DNA of 64,000 bases from an uncultured Candidatus Nitrosopumilus sp. (GTDB lineage: Archaea > Thermoproteota > Nitrososphaeria > Nitrososphaerales > Nitrosopumilaceae). The notes under the pieces are model-generated. The model had not been told where the DNA came from and made no database searches. It was given only the letters and a program-made list of their open reading frames with translations. A program made the translations under genes and the position numbers. The stretch's first letter is position 1; every line of letters begins with the position of its first letter. Location: the NCBI GenBank assembly GCA_951812645.1, contig CATOSM010000001.1:227560-291559 (forward strand), read 5' to 3'. Positions 17,804 through 28,241 of the stretch are shown in pieces.

Positions 17804-18637
17804 ATGAGAATTTCACTTTTCGTTATTCTTGTATTACTTGTATTAGTTATCAGTTCAGGTGGTTTAGCTTTTGCTGAATCTACTTATGATATTTTGATTC
17901 CTTCTGGCGCATCTGATCCCGGAGCGCCTTTCTTTTGGTCTGAAAAATCTACTGGGGTGACTACCGGTGAAATTACCGTCTATCCCGGTGATACTATTGT
18001 TTGGCATAATGCAGATACTGCATTTCATGCAGTGACTTCCGGTATTGCTCCGACTACTGCTGATGGTACATTTGAAGAAGATGGCATTTTTGATAGTGGA
18101 TTTTTTACTGCTGGAAAATCTTATTCTAGACAGTTCAATGATCTAGGTGATTTTGATTACTATTGTAGCCTTCATCCTTACATGACTGGGGTAGTTCATG
18201 TTGTTTCAAACCCTGGCAGTGTTCAAACCCTTGACAATGTTGGTTCTGGACTTAGTGATGACGGTGTGGGTTTTGAAGTAAAATACATTCTAGATGTAAA
18301 TCTACAACGTGCAGTTCATGTAAATCCTGATGACAAGAGTCTGACATTTGCTATTTCTGGTACCAGTGGAAATGATCAAATCACCTTTGTCTTGCCTGAA
18401 GGATTAATTGAAAATCCTAATGCTGTTTTCCTTGATGGGGATATGGTTGAATTTGAATCTGAAATAACTTCTTCTGGAACCAAACTGATTATTCCAATTA
18501 CGTTTGATTCTAAAGAAATTAAAATAATCGGAACCAAAGTTATTCCAGAATTTGGAATTTTGGCATTGATTGTTTTGAGTACGGGTATAATGTCAACATT
18601 ATTTTTAACCCGTTCAAAACTTACTCTGTTTAGATGA
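17804..18637 (+). CDS. Exported cupredoxin with PEFG C-terminal anchor
   Basis: 277 residues. There is an N-terminal signal peptide (LFVILVLLVLVISSGGLAFA), then a plastocyanin-like domain with copper ligands HAVTSGIAP and YYCSLHPYMTGVV (His, Cys-His-Met pattern). A beta-rich domain follows, and the C-terminus is PEFGILALIVLSTGIMS followed by a basic tail, the PEFG sorting/anchor signal of Thaumarchaeota. It is a likely extracellular electron carrier, since these organisms rely on copper redox proteins; the partner is not known. Confidence 0.85.
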   Translation: MRISLFVILVLLVLVISSGGLAFAESTYDILIPSGASDPGAPFFWSEKSTGVTTGEITVYPGDTIVWHNADTAFHAVTSGIAPTTADGTFEEDGIFDSGFFTAGKSYSRQFNDLGDFDYYCSLHPYMTGVVHVVSNPGSVQTLDNVGSGLSDDGVGFEVKYILDVNLQRAVHVNPDDKSLTFAISGTSGNDQITFVLPEGLIENPNAVFLDGDMVEFESEITSSGTKLIIPITFDSKEIKIIGTKVIPEFGILALIVLSTGIMSTLFLTRSKLTLFR

Positions 18638-18748
18638 TTTCGATCTTTACATTTGTGAATAATTTATTCACTTTTCAAATAAATTTCAGTTTTTATTGCC
18701 ATCTTGGTTTTATTCTTCTTTGCCTATCTTGTATTGAGAACTTCAAGT

Positions 18749-18808
18749 TTGGCGGCCATAACCGAAATCGAGTTCCCTCCAATGAAAATTTGTGCACTTG
18801 ACCGCCAA
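18749..18808. repeat. Inverted repeat between convergent genes
   Basis: TTGGCGGCC at 18749-18757 faces GACCGCCAA at 18800-18808, an 8-of-9 pairing stem around a 42-nt loop. It is locally GC-rich against the AT-rich surroundings. It lies between the 3' ends of the cupredoxin gene and trpA. The 5' arm resembles the start of archaeal 5S rRNA (GGCGGCCAUA), but the element is far too short to be one. It could be a bidirectional terminator or a small structured RNA. Confidence 0.35.
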
Positions 18809-18820
18809 CTCTGACGATTT

Positions 18821-19621
18821 TTAGAGCATTGTTTGTTTTTTGAGACTTTTTGTAAATGATCTAATTTTTGATTCTAATTTGTTTTGAGGTGTTTTTTCAA
18901 TTAATTTCAGATATGCACTACCTACAATTACTGCATCCGCTCCCGCTTTGACGTATTTTTTTACATCCTCTGGCGTTGAAACTCCAAAACCTATTCCTAT
19001 TGGGATTTTTCCTTTGGTTTGTTTTTTAACTTGTTTTATTGCATCTAGTGTATATTTTTTAATTCCGGTTTTTACTCCTGTCGTTCCAAACACTGCTACT
19101 AAATACAAAAACCCTGATGATGCTTTTGATATTTTTTGAATTCTTGCATTGCTGGTATTTGGAGAGATTAGAAATACGGTATCTGCCTTGTTTTTAGCTG
19201 CCTGTAGATATTCATTTGATTCTTCAATTGACATATCTGGTAAGATAAATCCGTCCATCCCGGCTTTTTGTGCCTCTGTGATAAATTTTGCATATCCTTT
19301 GCTGTATAGGATATTGGTATATGTCATCAAAATCAATGGGATGTCTGTTTCCTTTCTGATTTTTTTTACAAGATTGAAGAATTTTTCAATTTTGGTTCCC
19401 TTTTCTAAAGACACTGTACTTGCGTTTTGAATTACAGGTCCATCTGCCAGTGGATCTGAAAATGGAAATCCTAATTCTATAATGTCTACTCCTCCTGCAA
19501 TTAATCCTCTTACTGTGGATATTGTGGCTTTTTCATTTGAAAATCCTGCCATGATATATGCTATCAACGCTTTTTGATTTTTTGCATCCAATTCTGCAAA
19601 TTTTTCTTTAATCCTTGTCAT
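18821..19621 (-). CDS. trpA: Tryptophan synthase alpha subunit
   Basis: 266 residues. [19 protein letters not shown] carries the catalytic Glu and Asp, and [10 protein letters not shown] and AVIVGSAYL bind the phosphate. It cleaves indole-3-glycerol phosphate to indole, passed to TrpB. It overlaps trpB by 14 bp and is the last gene of the operon. Confidence 0.95.
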   Translation of the reverse strand: MTRIKEKFAELDAKNQKALIAYIMAGFSNEKATISTVRGLIAGGVDIIELGFPFSDPLADGPVIQNASTVSLEKGTKIEKFFNLVKKIRKETDIPLILMTYTNILYSKGYAKFITEAQKAGMDGFILPDMSIEESNEYLQAAKNKADTVFLISPNTSNARIQKISKASSGFLYLVAVFGTTGVKTGIKKYTLDAIKQVKKQTKGKIPIGIGFGVSTPEDVKKYVKAGADAVIVGSAYLKLIEKTPQNKLESKIRSFTKSLKKQTML

Positions 19622-20798
19622 GTTTACTCAAATAATTTTGTACTTCTTCAATGTCTTTGTCTCCTCGTCCTGAAAGTGTGACAACAATGGTTTCTGATTT
19701 TTTACTCTTTTTTGCAACTTTGATTGCTTCTGCAATTGCATGAGATGATTCCAATGCTGGAATAATTCCCTCTGTTTTTGTTAGTGTTAGAAATGCATCA
19801 ATTACTTCTGCATCTGTTGCCGCATGATATTTTACCCTCTTAGTGTCTTTGTAATACGAATGTTCAGGACCTACACCTGGATAGTCTAATCCTGCTGAAA
19901 TACTGTGAGTTTCTGTCACTTGGCCTTCTTTGTCTTGAAGCAAATACGTCATCATTCCATGTAATACCCCTTTACTTCCAGCCGATAGTGTAGCTGAATG
20001 CATTTTTGATTTCAATCCGTGTCCTGCAGCTTCTACGCCGATAATTTCAGAATTTGAATGCACTAATGGATAAAACGTCCCTATTGCGTTAGAACCCCCA
20101 CCTACACATGCAATTACAGTATCTGGTGTTTTATTGCTGATTTTCTTCATTTGTGATTTTATTTCATTACCAATTACACTTTGAAAATCTCTAACCATTA
20201 CTGGATATGGGTGTGGTCCTACTGCAGATCCTAGTAAATAATACGTATTTTCTACATTGGTAATCCAGTCGCGTATTGCCTCGTTAATTGCATCCTTGAG
20301 TGTTTTTGAGCCTGATTTTACTGGGTGTACGTCACATCCCAACATATTCATTCGAAATACATTTTGTTTTTGTCTAACTGTATCTCTGTATCCCATGTAT
20401 ACTTCTGCTTTCATCCCTAATGCTGCACATGCCATTGCTGTTGCAACACCATGTTGGCCAGCTCCTGTTTCTGCAATGATTCTTTTTTTATTCATTCTTT
20501 TTGCAAGTAATGCTTGACCTAATGTGTTGTTTATCTTATGAGCCCCGCCATGGAGTAAGTCTTCTCGTTTAAGATAGATTTTTGTTCCTCCTAGTTTTTC
20601 AGACAAGTTTTTTGCGTAATATAATGGAGTTGGTCTACCGGCGTAGATTTTAAGATAATAATCTAATTCTTTTTTAAATTTTTTATCATTTTTAATTTTA
20701 AGATAATTTTCCTCAAGTTCTTCTATTGCTGGAACTAATGTTTCTGGTATGTATTTTCCACCAAATTCTCCAAATTTGCCATTTTTAGGATATTTCAA
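19608..20798 (-). CDS. trpB: Tryptophan synthase beta subunit
   Basis: 396 residues. [20 protein letters not shown] includes the PLP lysine, and [14 protein letters not shown] is the phosphate-binding loop. It condenses indole with serine. It overlaps trpC by 4 bp upstream and trpA by 14 bp downstream. The presence of the alpha-contact region and adjacency to trpA indicate TrpB1 type. Confidence 0.95.
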   Translation of the reverse strand: MKYPKNGKFGEFGGKYIPETLVPAIEELEENYLKIKNDKKFKKELDYYLKIYAGRPTPLYYAKNLSEKLGGTKIYLKREDLLHGGAHKINNTLGQALLAKRMNKKRIIAETGAGQHGVATAMACAALGMKAEVYMGYRDTVRQKQNVFRMNMLGCDVHPVKSGSKTLKDAINEAIRDWITNVENTYYLLGSAVGPHPYPVMVRDFQSVIGNEIKSQMKKISNKTPDTVIACVGGGSNAIGTFYPLVHSNSEIIGVEAAGHGLKSKMHSATLSAGSKGVLHGMMTYLLQDKEGQVTETHSISAGLDYPGVGPEHSYYKDTKRVKYHAATDAEVIDAFLTLTKTEGIIPALESSHAIAEAIKVAKKSKKSETIVVTLSGRGDKDIEEVQNYLSKHDKD

Positions 20799-21577
20799 TA
20801 CGCATTCACCAATTTTTTTACTTGTTCTTCAATGTTGTCGCTTTGCATTATGCTTGAACCTATCAAAAACGCATCAGCCCCACACTTTTTTAAATATTGG
20901 ATGTCCTCTGGTGTATTAATCCCGCTCTCTGATATTACTGGTCTTGACTGTTTATTTTCTGATAGTATGTCTTTTGTTGTTTTAAGATCAATTTCCAAAG
21001 TATCTAGATTTCTATTGTTTATTCCTATCAAATCAGCTTTTGTCTCCAATGCACTATTCAATTCTTGTTTTGTATGTACTTCTAACAAAATTTGTAATCC
21101 TTGCCTGTGACCATAGTCGATAAAATCGTCAATATCTGAAAGAAATTTTTGATCATATAGTGATTGTATTACTAACATGTAATCTGCTCCAATCTTCTTT
21201 GCGGCATCAATCTGAATTTTGTCAATCATGATGTCTTTCATCAGCATTGGAACATCTACTGCTTCTCTTATTTTCATGAAATATTCTGGTAATCCATGAA
21301 ACAGGTGTGGTTGGGTTAAAACTGATAGGGCTTTTGAGCCTCCTGCTATCATTTGATTTGCAATGCTTACAGGATCTGTCATTGTTCTGATTTTACCTAA
21401 TGAGGGGGATGAAAATTTTACTTCTGTAAGCAATGTGGCGTGTGGATTTGTTCTAATTGCATTGAGAAAGTTCCTTGTTGATTTTTGTAAATTTACGTCA
21501 ATTTCATACACTCCGTCATTGATTGCCATTTGAGAATTATTCACTAGTTTTCGTAAAATATTTTCAGCCATTATCAA
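20795..21577 (-). CDS. trpC: Indole-3-glycerol-phosphate synthase
   Basis: 260 residues of TIM-barrel sequence. [13 protein letters not shown] has the catalytic Lys, with [23 protein letters not shown] and [11 protein letters not shown] following in family order. It closes the indole ring of CdRP. A second Met two codons in is an equally good start. The next gene is trpB directly; no PRA isomerase (trpF) lies between or is fused to it. Confidence 0.94.
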   Translation of the reverse strand: MIMAENILRKLVNNSQMAINDGVYEIDVNLQKSTRNFLNAIRTNPHATLLTEVKFSSPSLGKIRTMTDPVSIANQMIAGGSKALSVLTQPHLFHGLPEYFMKIREAVDVPMLMKDIMIDKIQIDAAKKIGADYMLVIQSLYDQKFLSDIDDFIDYGHRQGLQILLEVHTKQELNSALETKADLIGINNRNLDTLEIDLKTTKDILSENKQSRPVISESGINTPEDIQYLKKCGADAFLIGSSIMQSDNIEEQVKKLVNAY

Positions 21578-22610
21578 TCTCCTTTAATTTTGAAACATCT
21601 CCTGTATCTTGAACAAATTTTTCTAATAATGAAAATGCTTTTCCACTTTTTATTGTCTCTAGTGCAAGCTCTACGGCCTCTTCGAAATTCTTAGAAATAT
21701 TTGCAACTATCAATCCCCCTGCAGCATTTAATGCAGTAGTTTCAATCATTGCTTGGTTTGCAGTATTGTTTAACACTCCTACAAATGATTTTACTGCTTC
21801 CTCTTTTGAATTAATTTGTATGTCTTGTAATTTTGATTTGTGTAACCCAACCATTTCAGGGTCAATGGCATTCATTAACACTTTATCTTCTTTCAACATA
21901 CATACTCGATTGGATGAACTGGTAGAAAATTCATCCATTCCGTCATCAGAGCGTACAGTCATTATATTTTCAGCTCCTTTTCTTTTTAAAATCGATGGCA
22001 GTCTATCCAAGTATTCAATTGAAAACACTCCTACCAATTGATTTTTTACTCCTGCTGGATTTGATAACGGACCTAAAAGATTGAATGCTGTTCTTTTATC
22101 TAACTGCTTTCTTGCAGATGACACATGTTTCATTGCAGGGTGAAATTTTTGTGCAAACATAAAACAAATTCTGTATTTTTCTAAAATCTCTGCGATTCTA
22201 TGTGGTTCTAAACTCAAATCATACCCAAAATATTCAAAAATATCTGCACTTCCTGAAACTCCCGAGCTAGAGCGATTTCCATGTTTTGCAACAATTCCTC
22301 CTGCGGCTGCTACTACAAATGATGCTGTTGTTGATATGTTAAATGTCTGCAGCTTGTCTCCCCCAGTACCACACATGTCAATTACGGTTCCTTGATTTTT
22401 AGCCTCAATTTTGAGTGAAAACTCTTGCATCTTATCTAGCATTCCTAATAGTTCATCATCTGTTTCCCCCTTGCTTGCAAGATTTGCTAGAAATTCTGAA
22501 TTTTCAATATCATCTGTTTTTCCTGATAACACGTCTGTCATGACTTTATTCATTTGTTCATATGTGATGTCTTCCTTTTTTTCCAATTTTGAAATAATTC
22601 CTAAAATCAT
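21564..22610 (-). CDS. trpD: Anthranilate phosphoribosyltransferase
   Basis: 348 residues. The PRPP site DMCGTGGDKLQTFNIST and KHGNRSSSGVSGSADIFE are typical, as is LLGPLSNPAGVKNQ. It couples anthranilate to PRPP. It overlaps trpG by 4 bp and trpC by 14 bp. Confidence 0.95.
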   Translation of the reverse strand: MILGIISKLEKKEDITYEQMNKVMTDVLSGKTDDIENSEFLANLASKGETDDELLGMLDKMQEFSLKIEAKNQGTVIDMCGTGGDKLQTFNISTTASFVVAAAGGIVAKHGNRSSSGVSGSADIFEYFGYDLSLEPHRIAEILEKYRICFMFAQKFHPAMKHVSSARKQLDKRTAFNLLGPLSNPAGVKNQLVGVFSIEYLDRLPSILKRKGAENIMTVRSDDGMDEFSTSSSNRVCMLKEDKVLMNAIDPEMVGLHKSKLQDIQINSKEEAVKSFVGVLNNTANQAMIETTALNAAGGLIVANISKNFEEAVELALETIKSGKAFSLLEKFVQDTGDVSKLKEIDNG

Positions 22611-23203
22611 TTTGTTTTCTCCTTTACTTGACTGACAAAATTCCCTAGAATTTTTTTACCATCTTCGGTCATTATTGATTCTGGATGGAATTGCACTCCT
22701 TGAATTAGATATTCTTTATGTTCAATTGCCATAATTTCCCCATCATCTGATGCCGATGCTGTAACTTTGAGTACTTCTGGAATTGTTGTTTTGTCTCCGA
22801 CTAGACTGTGATATCTTGTTGCTCTAAATGGATTTCTCACATTTTTAAATAACTTTGATTCTGAATGTTTTACCTGACTTGTCTTTCCATGTCGTACGCA
22901 TCCTGCATTAGTTACTTTGCCTCCAAATGCGTCTATGATTCCTTGGTGTCCTAAGCATACTCCTAAAATTGGCATATGTGTTCCCATGTCTTTGATGACT
23001 TGAGGGCATACTCCAAAGTATTTTTTGTCTTCAGGCGTTCCTGGACCTGGGGAAATTATTATTGCATCATATTCTTTCTCTTTAATTTGTTCCAATGTGA
23101 TCTTATCATTTCTTATCACTTCACATTCTGCCCCTAATTCTCCTAGATACTGTGCAATGTTGTATACAAATGAATCATAATTGTCAATGATTAGAAATTT
23201 CAA
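22607..23203 (-). CDS. trpG: Anthranilate synthase, glutamine amidotransferase component
   Basis: 198 residues, class I amidotransferase. SPGPGTPED, PILGVCLGHQGI (catalytic Cys) and GVQFHPESIMTEDG (His, Glu) are all present. It supplies ammonia to TrpE. It overlaps trpE by 4 bp, ensuring balanced synthesis. Confidence 0.95.
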   Translation of the reverse strand: MKFLIIDNYDSFVYNIAQYLGELGAECEVIRNDKITLEQIKEKEYDAIIISPGPGTPEDKKYFGVCPQVIKDMGTHMPILGVCLGHQGIIDAFGGKVTNAGCVRHGKTSQVKHSESKLFKNVRNPFRATRYHSLVGDKTTIPEVLKVTASASDDGEIMAIEHKEYLIQGVQFHPESIMTEDGKKILGNFVSQVKEKTK

Positions 23204-24549
23204 CTTGATGCCTCCTTCAATGCTTGAAGCATTGCTCCTGCTTTGTGTTCTGTTTCTTTGAATTCGTTTTCTGCGATAGAATCTGAAACAATTCCTGCTC
23301 CCGATTGAACAAATCCTTTCTCATTTTCAATGAATATGCTCCTAATTGCTATGGCAAAATCACAGCATCCGTTATATGAAAAATAGCCTACTGCACCCGC
23401 ATATGGTCCTCTTGCTTCAGTTTCTAATTCATCAATGATTTCCATTGCTCTTACCTTGGGGGCACCTGATACTGTTCCTGCTGGAAATACTGCCTGAAAC
23501 GCATCAAACATGTCGTTTTCAGATGCTAAATCCCCTATTACGTGACTAACTATGTGTTGAACGTGACTAAATCTCTTTATCTCCATTAGTGATTCAGGAC
23601 GGACTGAACCGTATTTACACACTCTGCCAATATCGTTTCTTCCTAAATCGACAAGCATGGTATGTTCTGCCAATTCTTTTTCATCATGGATTAATTCTTC
23701 AGATAATTCTTTATTTTTTTCTTCATCGTCTGTAATTTTTCTTGTACCTGCAATGGGAAATGTTTCTACTTTCTTGCCTGTGATTCTGACTAGCATTTCA
23801 GGCGATGCTCCTATGACTGTCTTTTTTGCTTGTTTAAGATGATACATGTATGGAGACGGATTTAATTTTCGAAGTGTTTTGTATAGCGTTAAATTATCCC
23901 CCTTTGTATCAAATGCAAATTTTCTTGATAATACTACTTGGAATATGTCTCCGTCGTGAATGTATTTTTTTGCCTTATTGACTATTTCTGCATATTTTGA
24001 TTCATCCATGTTTGGTGTCACTTCACCTGCATGAAATTCCCCAAACATGCCATCACTTATCACAAATTTATCAAATCTATTTTCATCATGATAAAAATAA
24101 AATAATTTTTCATGTATTTTATCATAAATTATTCCATCATCATAAATTCCAAATTCTATTAACGGCTGTGATGCTCCATGTGAATCATCTATGTTTTCAA
24201 CCAGTCTTATTGCATCATAGTTTACTGCTCCCACTGCTCCTCCCAAATATCTGTATCTTTGATCATTTGATTTCCCTAACAATTTTTTTAATTCAGCAAA
24301 AGGATCTGTTGTTTGTACGGTTGTCGATTTTCCGTTTTCAACAATTTCTACTTTATCTGAATATCCTTTGAGGATGATTTTTGGATCAAATCCCATGACT
24401 GAAGTTTCGGCTAATACTTCGGGACCTGTTAATGATTCAAAAAGAAATGAATGTGAATAATTTCTTGAAATTTTATTGTAAATTTGAAATTGATTTTCAG
24501 ATAATTCCAATGGTATTACTTTTGCTTGTGTCTTTCCAAAGGTGTCCAC
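23200..24549 (-). CDS. trpE: Anthranilate synthase component I
   Basis: 449 residues from GTG. Chorismate-binding motifs are complete: IFQVVLSRKF, VIGASPEMLVRI, FPIAGTRKI, VDLGRNDIGRV and FPAGTVSGAPKVRAMEII. The first gene of the operon; an AT-rich stretch (24571-24584) about 27 bp upstream is the probable box A, so the mRNA is leaderless. The residues that bind feedback tryptophan cannot be judged by eye. Confidence 0.95.
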   Translation of the reverse strand: MDTFGKTQAKVIPLELSENQFQIYNKISRNYSHSFLFESLTGPEVLAETSVMGFDPKIILKGYSDKVEIVENGKSTTVQTTDPFAELKKLLGKSNDQRYRYLGGAVGAVNYDAIRLVENIDDSHGASQPLIEFGIYDDGIIYDKIHEKLFYFYHDENRFDKFVISDGMFGEFHAGEVTPNMDESKYAEIVNKAKKYIHDGDIFQVVLSRKFAFDTKGDNLTLYKTLRKLNPSPYMYHLKQAKKTVIGASPEMLVRITGKKVETFPIAGTRKITDDEEKNKELSEELIHDEKELAEHTMLVDLGRNDIGRVCKYGSVRPESLMEIKRFSHVQHIVSHVIGDLASENDMFDAFQAVFPAGTVSGAPKVRAMEIIDELETEARGPYAGAVGYFSYNGCCDFAIAIRSIFIENEKGFVQSGAGIVSDSIAENEFKETEHKAGAMLQALKEASS

Positions 24550-24700
24550 CCATAAACAAAATTCTGATGGTTTATTATTTAAATTGATGAGATGATTCTG
24601 ATCTCTCTTTTTTTGGTTAAAATAATTGATATGCCAGGCATGTAATTATTACGGTATAATACGGTACCTTTATAGTCTAGTTGATCGTATTATAACCATC

Positions 24701-24889
24701 ATGAAGCGGGTTAGTCAAACAATTATGCAAAAAATGCATTCTGTTGAATCAAAGACAGTTTCAACTTCTCTGAGTAAGGTTGAATGTTATGTTTGTGGTA
24801 AAGGATTGGAAGATGGTCATAGCATTACTGCTAAAACATTACCTAATGGCATAGTGTTGTTTTGTGATGTTCATTATTCATTGCAGTAG
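24701..24889 (+). CDS. Small CxxC protein
   Basis: 62 residues from ATG 24701 (KRVSQTIMQKMHSVESKTVS, then VECYVCGKGLEDGHS and VLFCDVHYSLQ). The CxxC ... CxxH spacing is that of a small treble-clef or zinc ribbon. A TTTATAGT box A at about 24669-24676 is 27-28 bp upstream, which favours this start over a longer frame from 24626. It is divergent from the trp operon. Confidence 0.6.
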   Translation: MKRVSQTIMQKMHSVESKTVSTSLSKVECYVCGKGLEDGHSITAKTLPNGIVLFCDVHYSLQ

Positions 24890-25069
24890 TTCTGCGATCA
24901 AGTGTTCCATTTTGGAATGATTATTTTGTTTTAAATTCCATCACGATTAATTGTATTTCTGATATCGTATATTCATGGTAGTGCCCCACTGTGAAATCCG
25001 ATTAATTAGTTCAGGCTTTCTAAATCGTCATGTTTGAACTATGCATGCACATGAAAAATTGATTCCCAC

Positions 25070-27712
25070 TTATGATGATTGAAACATTGAAAAGAACTCT
25101 TTTGCTTCTTTTTTAGCCAGTTCTTTATTTTTTGTTTGACAATAATTCGTTGTAAAGGTACACTTCGGACAACCGCCCCAAACTTCTTCATCCTTTTGAT
25201 TTTTGTCTGTAGGACAATCACAATCATTAATTAGTGAAAATCCCGTACTGAGAATTTTTTCAAATTCCTCATAGATGATCTTACTGCATCCATTAAATCC
25301 GTCTGAAGAATTATCATAAATGTATATGATTCCTTTTTCATAATATACATCAATATCGCTTGATTCAGCTTTTGTCAAAATTTTACTTGCATTAACTAAT
25401 ACATGTGATACGGTATGGATTTTAGGATCATTCATTATGGGGCTTTTTGAATCTGAAATTTGTTTTGAAATAAATTCTGTAGGTGGTGTTACACTGACTG
25501 CAGAATGTTTTGATTTCCAATGAAAGTTTTTCCAAGATGGTATGTTGGCCCCGTTATATCTTTGATAATTGTCTGCAGATTCATTGTAATTTCCTTTCAT
25601 GTATCCTGTAATTGTTCTGTCTAGTGAAATTATCCCATAACGCAAGGCTATTTTTTTATCTTTAGCTTTGATTTCTCTATGAATTGCTTTACCTTCAGAC
25701 GTTTGAATAATTGCCGTTTTGACGATTGGAATAGTTCTCTTTTGTTTTTCTTGTGATTTTACTAAATATGCTCTTGCCCCATTTTGTGATTTAATTAGGG
25801 AATTTACCACGTAATTTTGTTTGTTAAAATGGTATATTGCATTTTGATGTAGTTGGTAATATCCTACAGGAACTCCCCTGGTGCCAATTTTTCTAGAATT
25901 ATAGTAAATTGAAATTTCACCCGACCCTCCTCGTAAATTTACACTGTTGGCAAAATCAAAGAATTGAGCCTTGTCTGAATCTTCAGCAGATTGTTTTTCA
26001 ATCTCTATTGATTCTTCATGTTTTTCTGATATGATTGGATTTTTTTTATTAATTGGAATGATGTGATCTTGTGAAAGATATTCGTCAATATGACGTGCAA
26101 AATAATGACATGCTGCATCCTCTGGATCAAACACGCAAATAGAATATGATCTTTGTCCTTTTCTTCCTGCTCTTCCAATTCTCTGTACAAACGAATCAAA
26201 TTCACTTTTGAATGCCGAAATTACTACATCTACATGACCAATGTCGATTCCTAATTCCAATGTAGGGGTACATGATAAAACATCTAGTTCTCCTCCCTTC
26301 ATTTGAGACTCGTATAACTTTCTGTCCTTTTGATCCAATCCTCCTCTGTGAATTTGTATTCTGATTCCATCGTTTGCATCTTCTACATTTGACGCAAGAA
26401 ATTCTGCATCATTGTGAGAATTACTAAAAACTAATTGTGTTGATTTGTTTTTGTGACAAATTGTCGATAACATTTCCATGGTGGTTCTTTGTTTGAATTT
26501 TCTTGGCATTATGAAAAACATGTGCATATTTTGCTTTCGTCTAAATTGACTTTTGATGTATGTGAATGACTTTTCTGGCAAATCAAACATATTTGAAAAA
26601 AACTCTTTTGAATTATCCAACGTCGCCGATGATCCCACGAATTGAATTTCATTCATGTATCTTTTCATTCTTTTTAGCACATGATACACATTAGAGCCAT
26701 GAAAACTGGTATAGGAGTGAGCCTCATCCATCACAATGATTTTTGCATTTTTGAATAACTGATTCCATTTTTTATCTTGTAAAATCAAATGGTAATTGAT
26801 AAAATCAAAATTTGTTGCTATGATCAATGACTTTTGAGTTGCATCTGAAATTATCATATCTTTATACTCTGAACTTTGACCTCCGTGAATAGAATAAACT
26901 GCCATTTTGTTATCCAATTTGCATTTTTCAATTAAATCTGAAATCTTGGATACTTGATCATCGATTAATGCATTAAGTGGGTAGACCAGTAATGTGAAAA
27001 CTCCCGGTGTGGGGTTTTCTGAAATTTTTTGTAAGATTGGAATTGCAAATGCCTCTGTTTTTCCAGAACCTGTTGGTGCAGAAATTATGGTGTTTTCTCC
27101 TTTTAGAATTGCTCTGATTGATTCTTCTTGAAATGGCGACACTCCTGTAAATCCATATCTTTCTAATCCTTTTATGATATTTTCAGACAATACATCCTTT
27201 AGATTTTCAATTGGAATTTTTTCAGCTTCTGGGGCAATCAGTCTTTCATAATGAATTAATGCCAGTGATTCTTCTTTATGGCCTTGAATTATTTCTCGAA
27301 TTATAGAATCATTGTCAATTAGTGATTTTGGGATTTTTGAAATATCATACAGTATGTTTTCTGGTAGTGATATTTTGTTTTCAGACTCTTTCGGTTTTGG
27401 TTTTGTATGTTTTTTAATTTCCTCTGGATAGTATCCTATTTCTGATTCTGCTGGGCCATCACATCTATGTGGTTCATCTGTTCTTGAATCTATTGGAATG
27501 AATTTTCCACTATCTGACTTGAATCCTTCATCCCAGTAAATTTCTGCACCGCATCCTTTAGAGCACTGCCTTGTACGTCCTGAATAATTCACTCCATAAG
27601 TTGGGTTTTTTACCATGATCTTCTCAGGATTACATCTGGGACAAATCCATGGCCCTCCTACATCTTCATAACTTTGTACTAGTCTTGAATCACAATTGGA
27701 GCAAAATTTCAT
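25070..27712 (-). CDS. DEAD/DEAH helicase with C-terminal DUF1998 zinc domain (MrfA/YprA-like)
   Basis: 880 residues. N-terminal zinc ribbon (CSNCDSRL ... WICPRCNP), then SF2 motifs: SAPTGSGKTEAFAIPIL, VMDEAHSYTSF, FVGSSATLD, and QRIGRAGRKGQRSYS. The C-terminal DUF1998 module has clustered Cys (DCDCPTD ... GGCPKCTF ... YCQ). MrfA-type helicases act in DNA damage repair; related DUF1998 proteins also occur in DISARM defence, but no methylase or other DISARM gene is nearby. Repair is therefore the more likely role. Confidence 0.85.
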   Translation of the reverse strand: MKFCSNCDSRLVQSYEDVGGPWICPRCNPEKIMVKNPTYGVNYSGRTRQCSKGCGAEIYWDEGFKSDSGKFIPIDSRTDEPHRCDGPAESEIGYYPEEIKKHTKPKPKESENKISLPENILYDISKIPKSLIDNDSIIREIIQGHKEESLALIHYERLIAPEAEKIPIENLKDVLSENIIKGLERYGFTGVSPFQEESIRAILKGENTIISAPTGSGKTEAFAIPILQKISENPTPGVFTLLVYPLNALIDDQVSKISDLIEKCKLDNKMAVYSIHGGQSSEYKDMIISDATQKSLIIATNFDFINYHLILQDKKWNQLFKNAKIIVMDEAHSYTSFHGSNVYHVLKRMKRYMNEIQFVGSSATLDNSKEFFSNMFDLPEKSFTYIKSQFRRKQNMHMFFIMPRKFKQRTTMEMLSTICHKNKSTQLVFSNSHNDAEFLASNVEDANDGIRIQIHRGGLDQKDRKLYESQMKGGELDVLSCTPTLELGIDIGHVDVVISAFKSEFDSFVQRIGRAGRKGQRSYSICVFDPEDAACHYFARHIDEYLSQDHIIPINKKNPIISEKHEESIEIEKQSAEDSDKAQFFDFANSVNLRGGSGEISIYYNSRKIGTRGVPVGYYQLHQNAIYHFNKQNYVVNSLIKSQNGARAYLVKSQEKQKRTIPIVKTAIIQTSEGKAIHREIKAKDKKIALRYGIISLDRTITGYMKGNYNESADNYQRYNGANIPSWKNFHWKSKHSAVSVTPPTEFISKQISDSKSPIMNDPKIHTVSHVLVNASKILTKAESSDIDVYYEKGIIYIYDNSSDGFNGCSKIIYEEFEKILSTGFSLINDCDCPTDKNQKDEEVWGGCPKCTFTTNYCQTKNKELAKKEAKEFFSMFQSS

Positions 27713-27820
27713 GAATAAACTTATGATAAAATTACTATTAATGAACCGATAAGAAACAAAAATTTTACATTAATTTTGATTTTCTGTCTCTGAAATTGAC
27801 ATCTTTTATGTTGAACATGC

Positions 27821-28011
27821 TTACTGTCCTGAATTGATGAATACTTTGGAGTCTGACATTGCTATCATTTCTGCCATTTTAACTGGAATATCTTCTTTTT
27901 TGAAATTTGGAATATTTCATCATAATGCTCTTTTTTCAAATGTCCTTCAAATTCTTCTTCCGTGTTGTTTTTCTTGAATTTACAATCTGGAAATACACAG
28001 TTAAAATTCAT
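27821..28011 (-). pseudogene. C2H2-type zinc-finger microprotein, frame-broken
   Basis: From ATG 28011: NFNCVFPDCKFKKN and FEGHLKKEHYDE give Cx4C ... Hx4H, a classic C2H2 finger. The frame then runs to a stop at 27865. Adding one A in the AAA after GATG lets it continue as IPNFKKEDIPVKMAEMIAMS and SKVFINSGQ to a TAA at 27821, which looks like the true tail (about 63 residues). Either decayed or missequenced. A similar intact finger lies at 37922. Confidence 0.5.
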
Positions 28012-28078
28012 TAATTCTATTTTTGTAATCTCATAAAAAAATCAATACGCTTAAGTTTCTTCTTTCTACAGATATTTT

Positions 28079-28186
28079 ATGAGTATTAGGACCAACGTGT
28101 TTTCTACAAAAGAATTGCTAATTATTATTGGAATTTCTATAGTGGCAGCATCTATCTTGTTTGTTACGTATTTCACTGGTAGATGA
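28079..28186 (+). CDS. 35-residue single-span membrane protein
   Basis: Reads MSIRTNVFSTKELLIIIGIS and then IVAASILFVTYFTGR. One membrane helix with a basic end on each side, starting with ATG. No family recognised. Such short transmembrane proteins often assist larger complexes, which is only a possibility here. Confidence 0.45.
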   Translation: MSIRTNVFSTKELLIIIGISIVAASILFVTYFTGR

Positions 28187-28241
28187 ACATCACATTCAAG
28201 ATTTATCAATACGCTGATGTTTCTATATTTTGATTGACGTT

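Noticed and set aside
18740..18820. 5S rRNA gene
   Set aside because: Only the first ten bases resemble 5S; the paired unit is 60 nt rather than about 120.
25070..27712. DISARM defence system around the DUF1998 helicase
   Set aside because: No methyltransferase, PLD nuclease or DrmB-type partner nearby; domain order fits a MrfA repair helicase.
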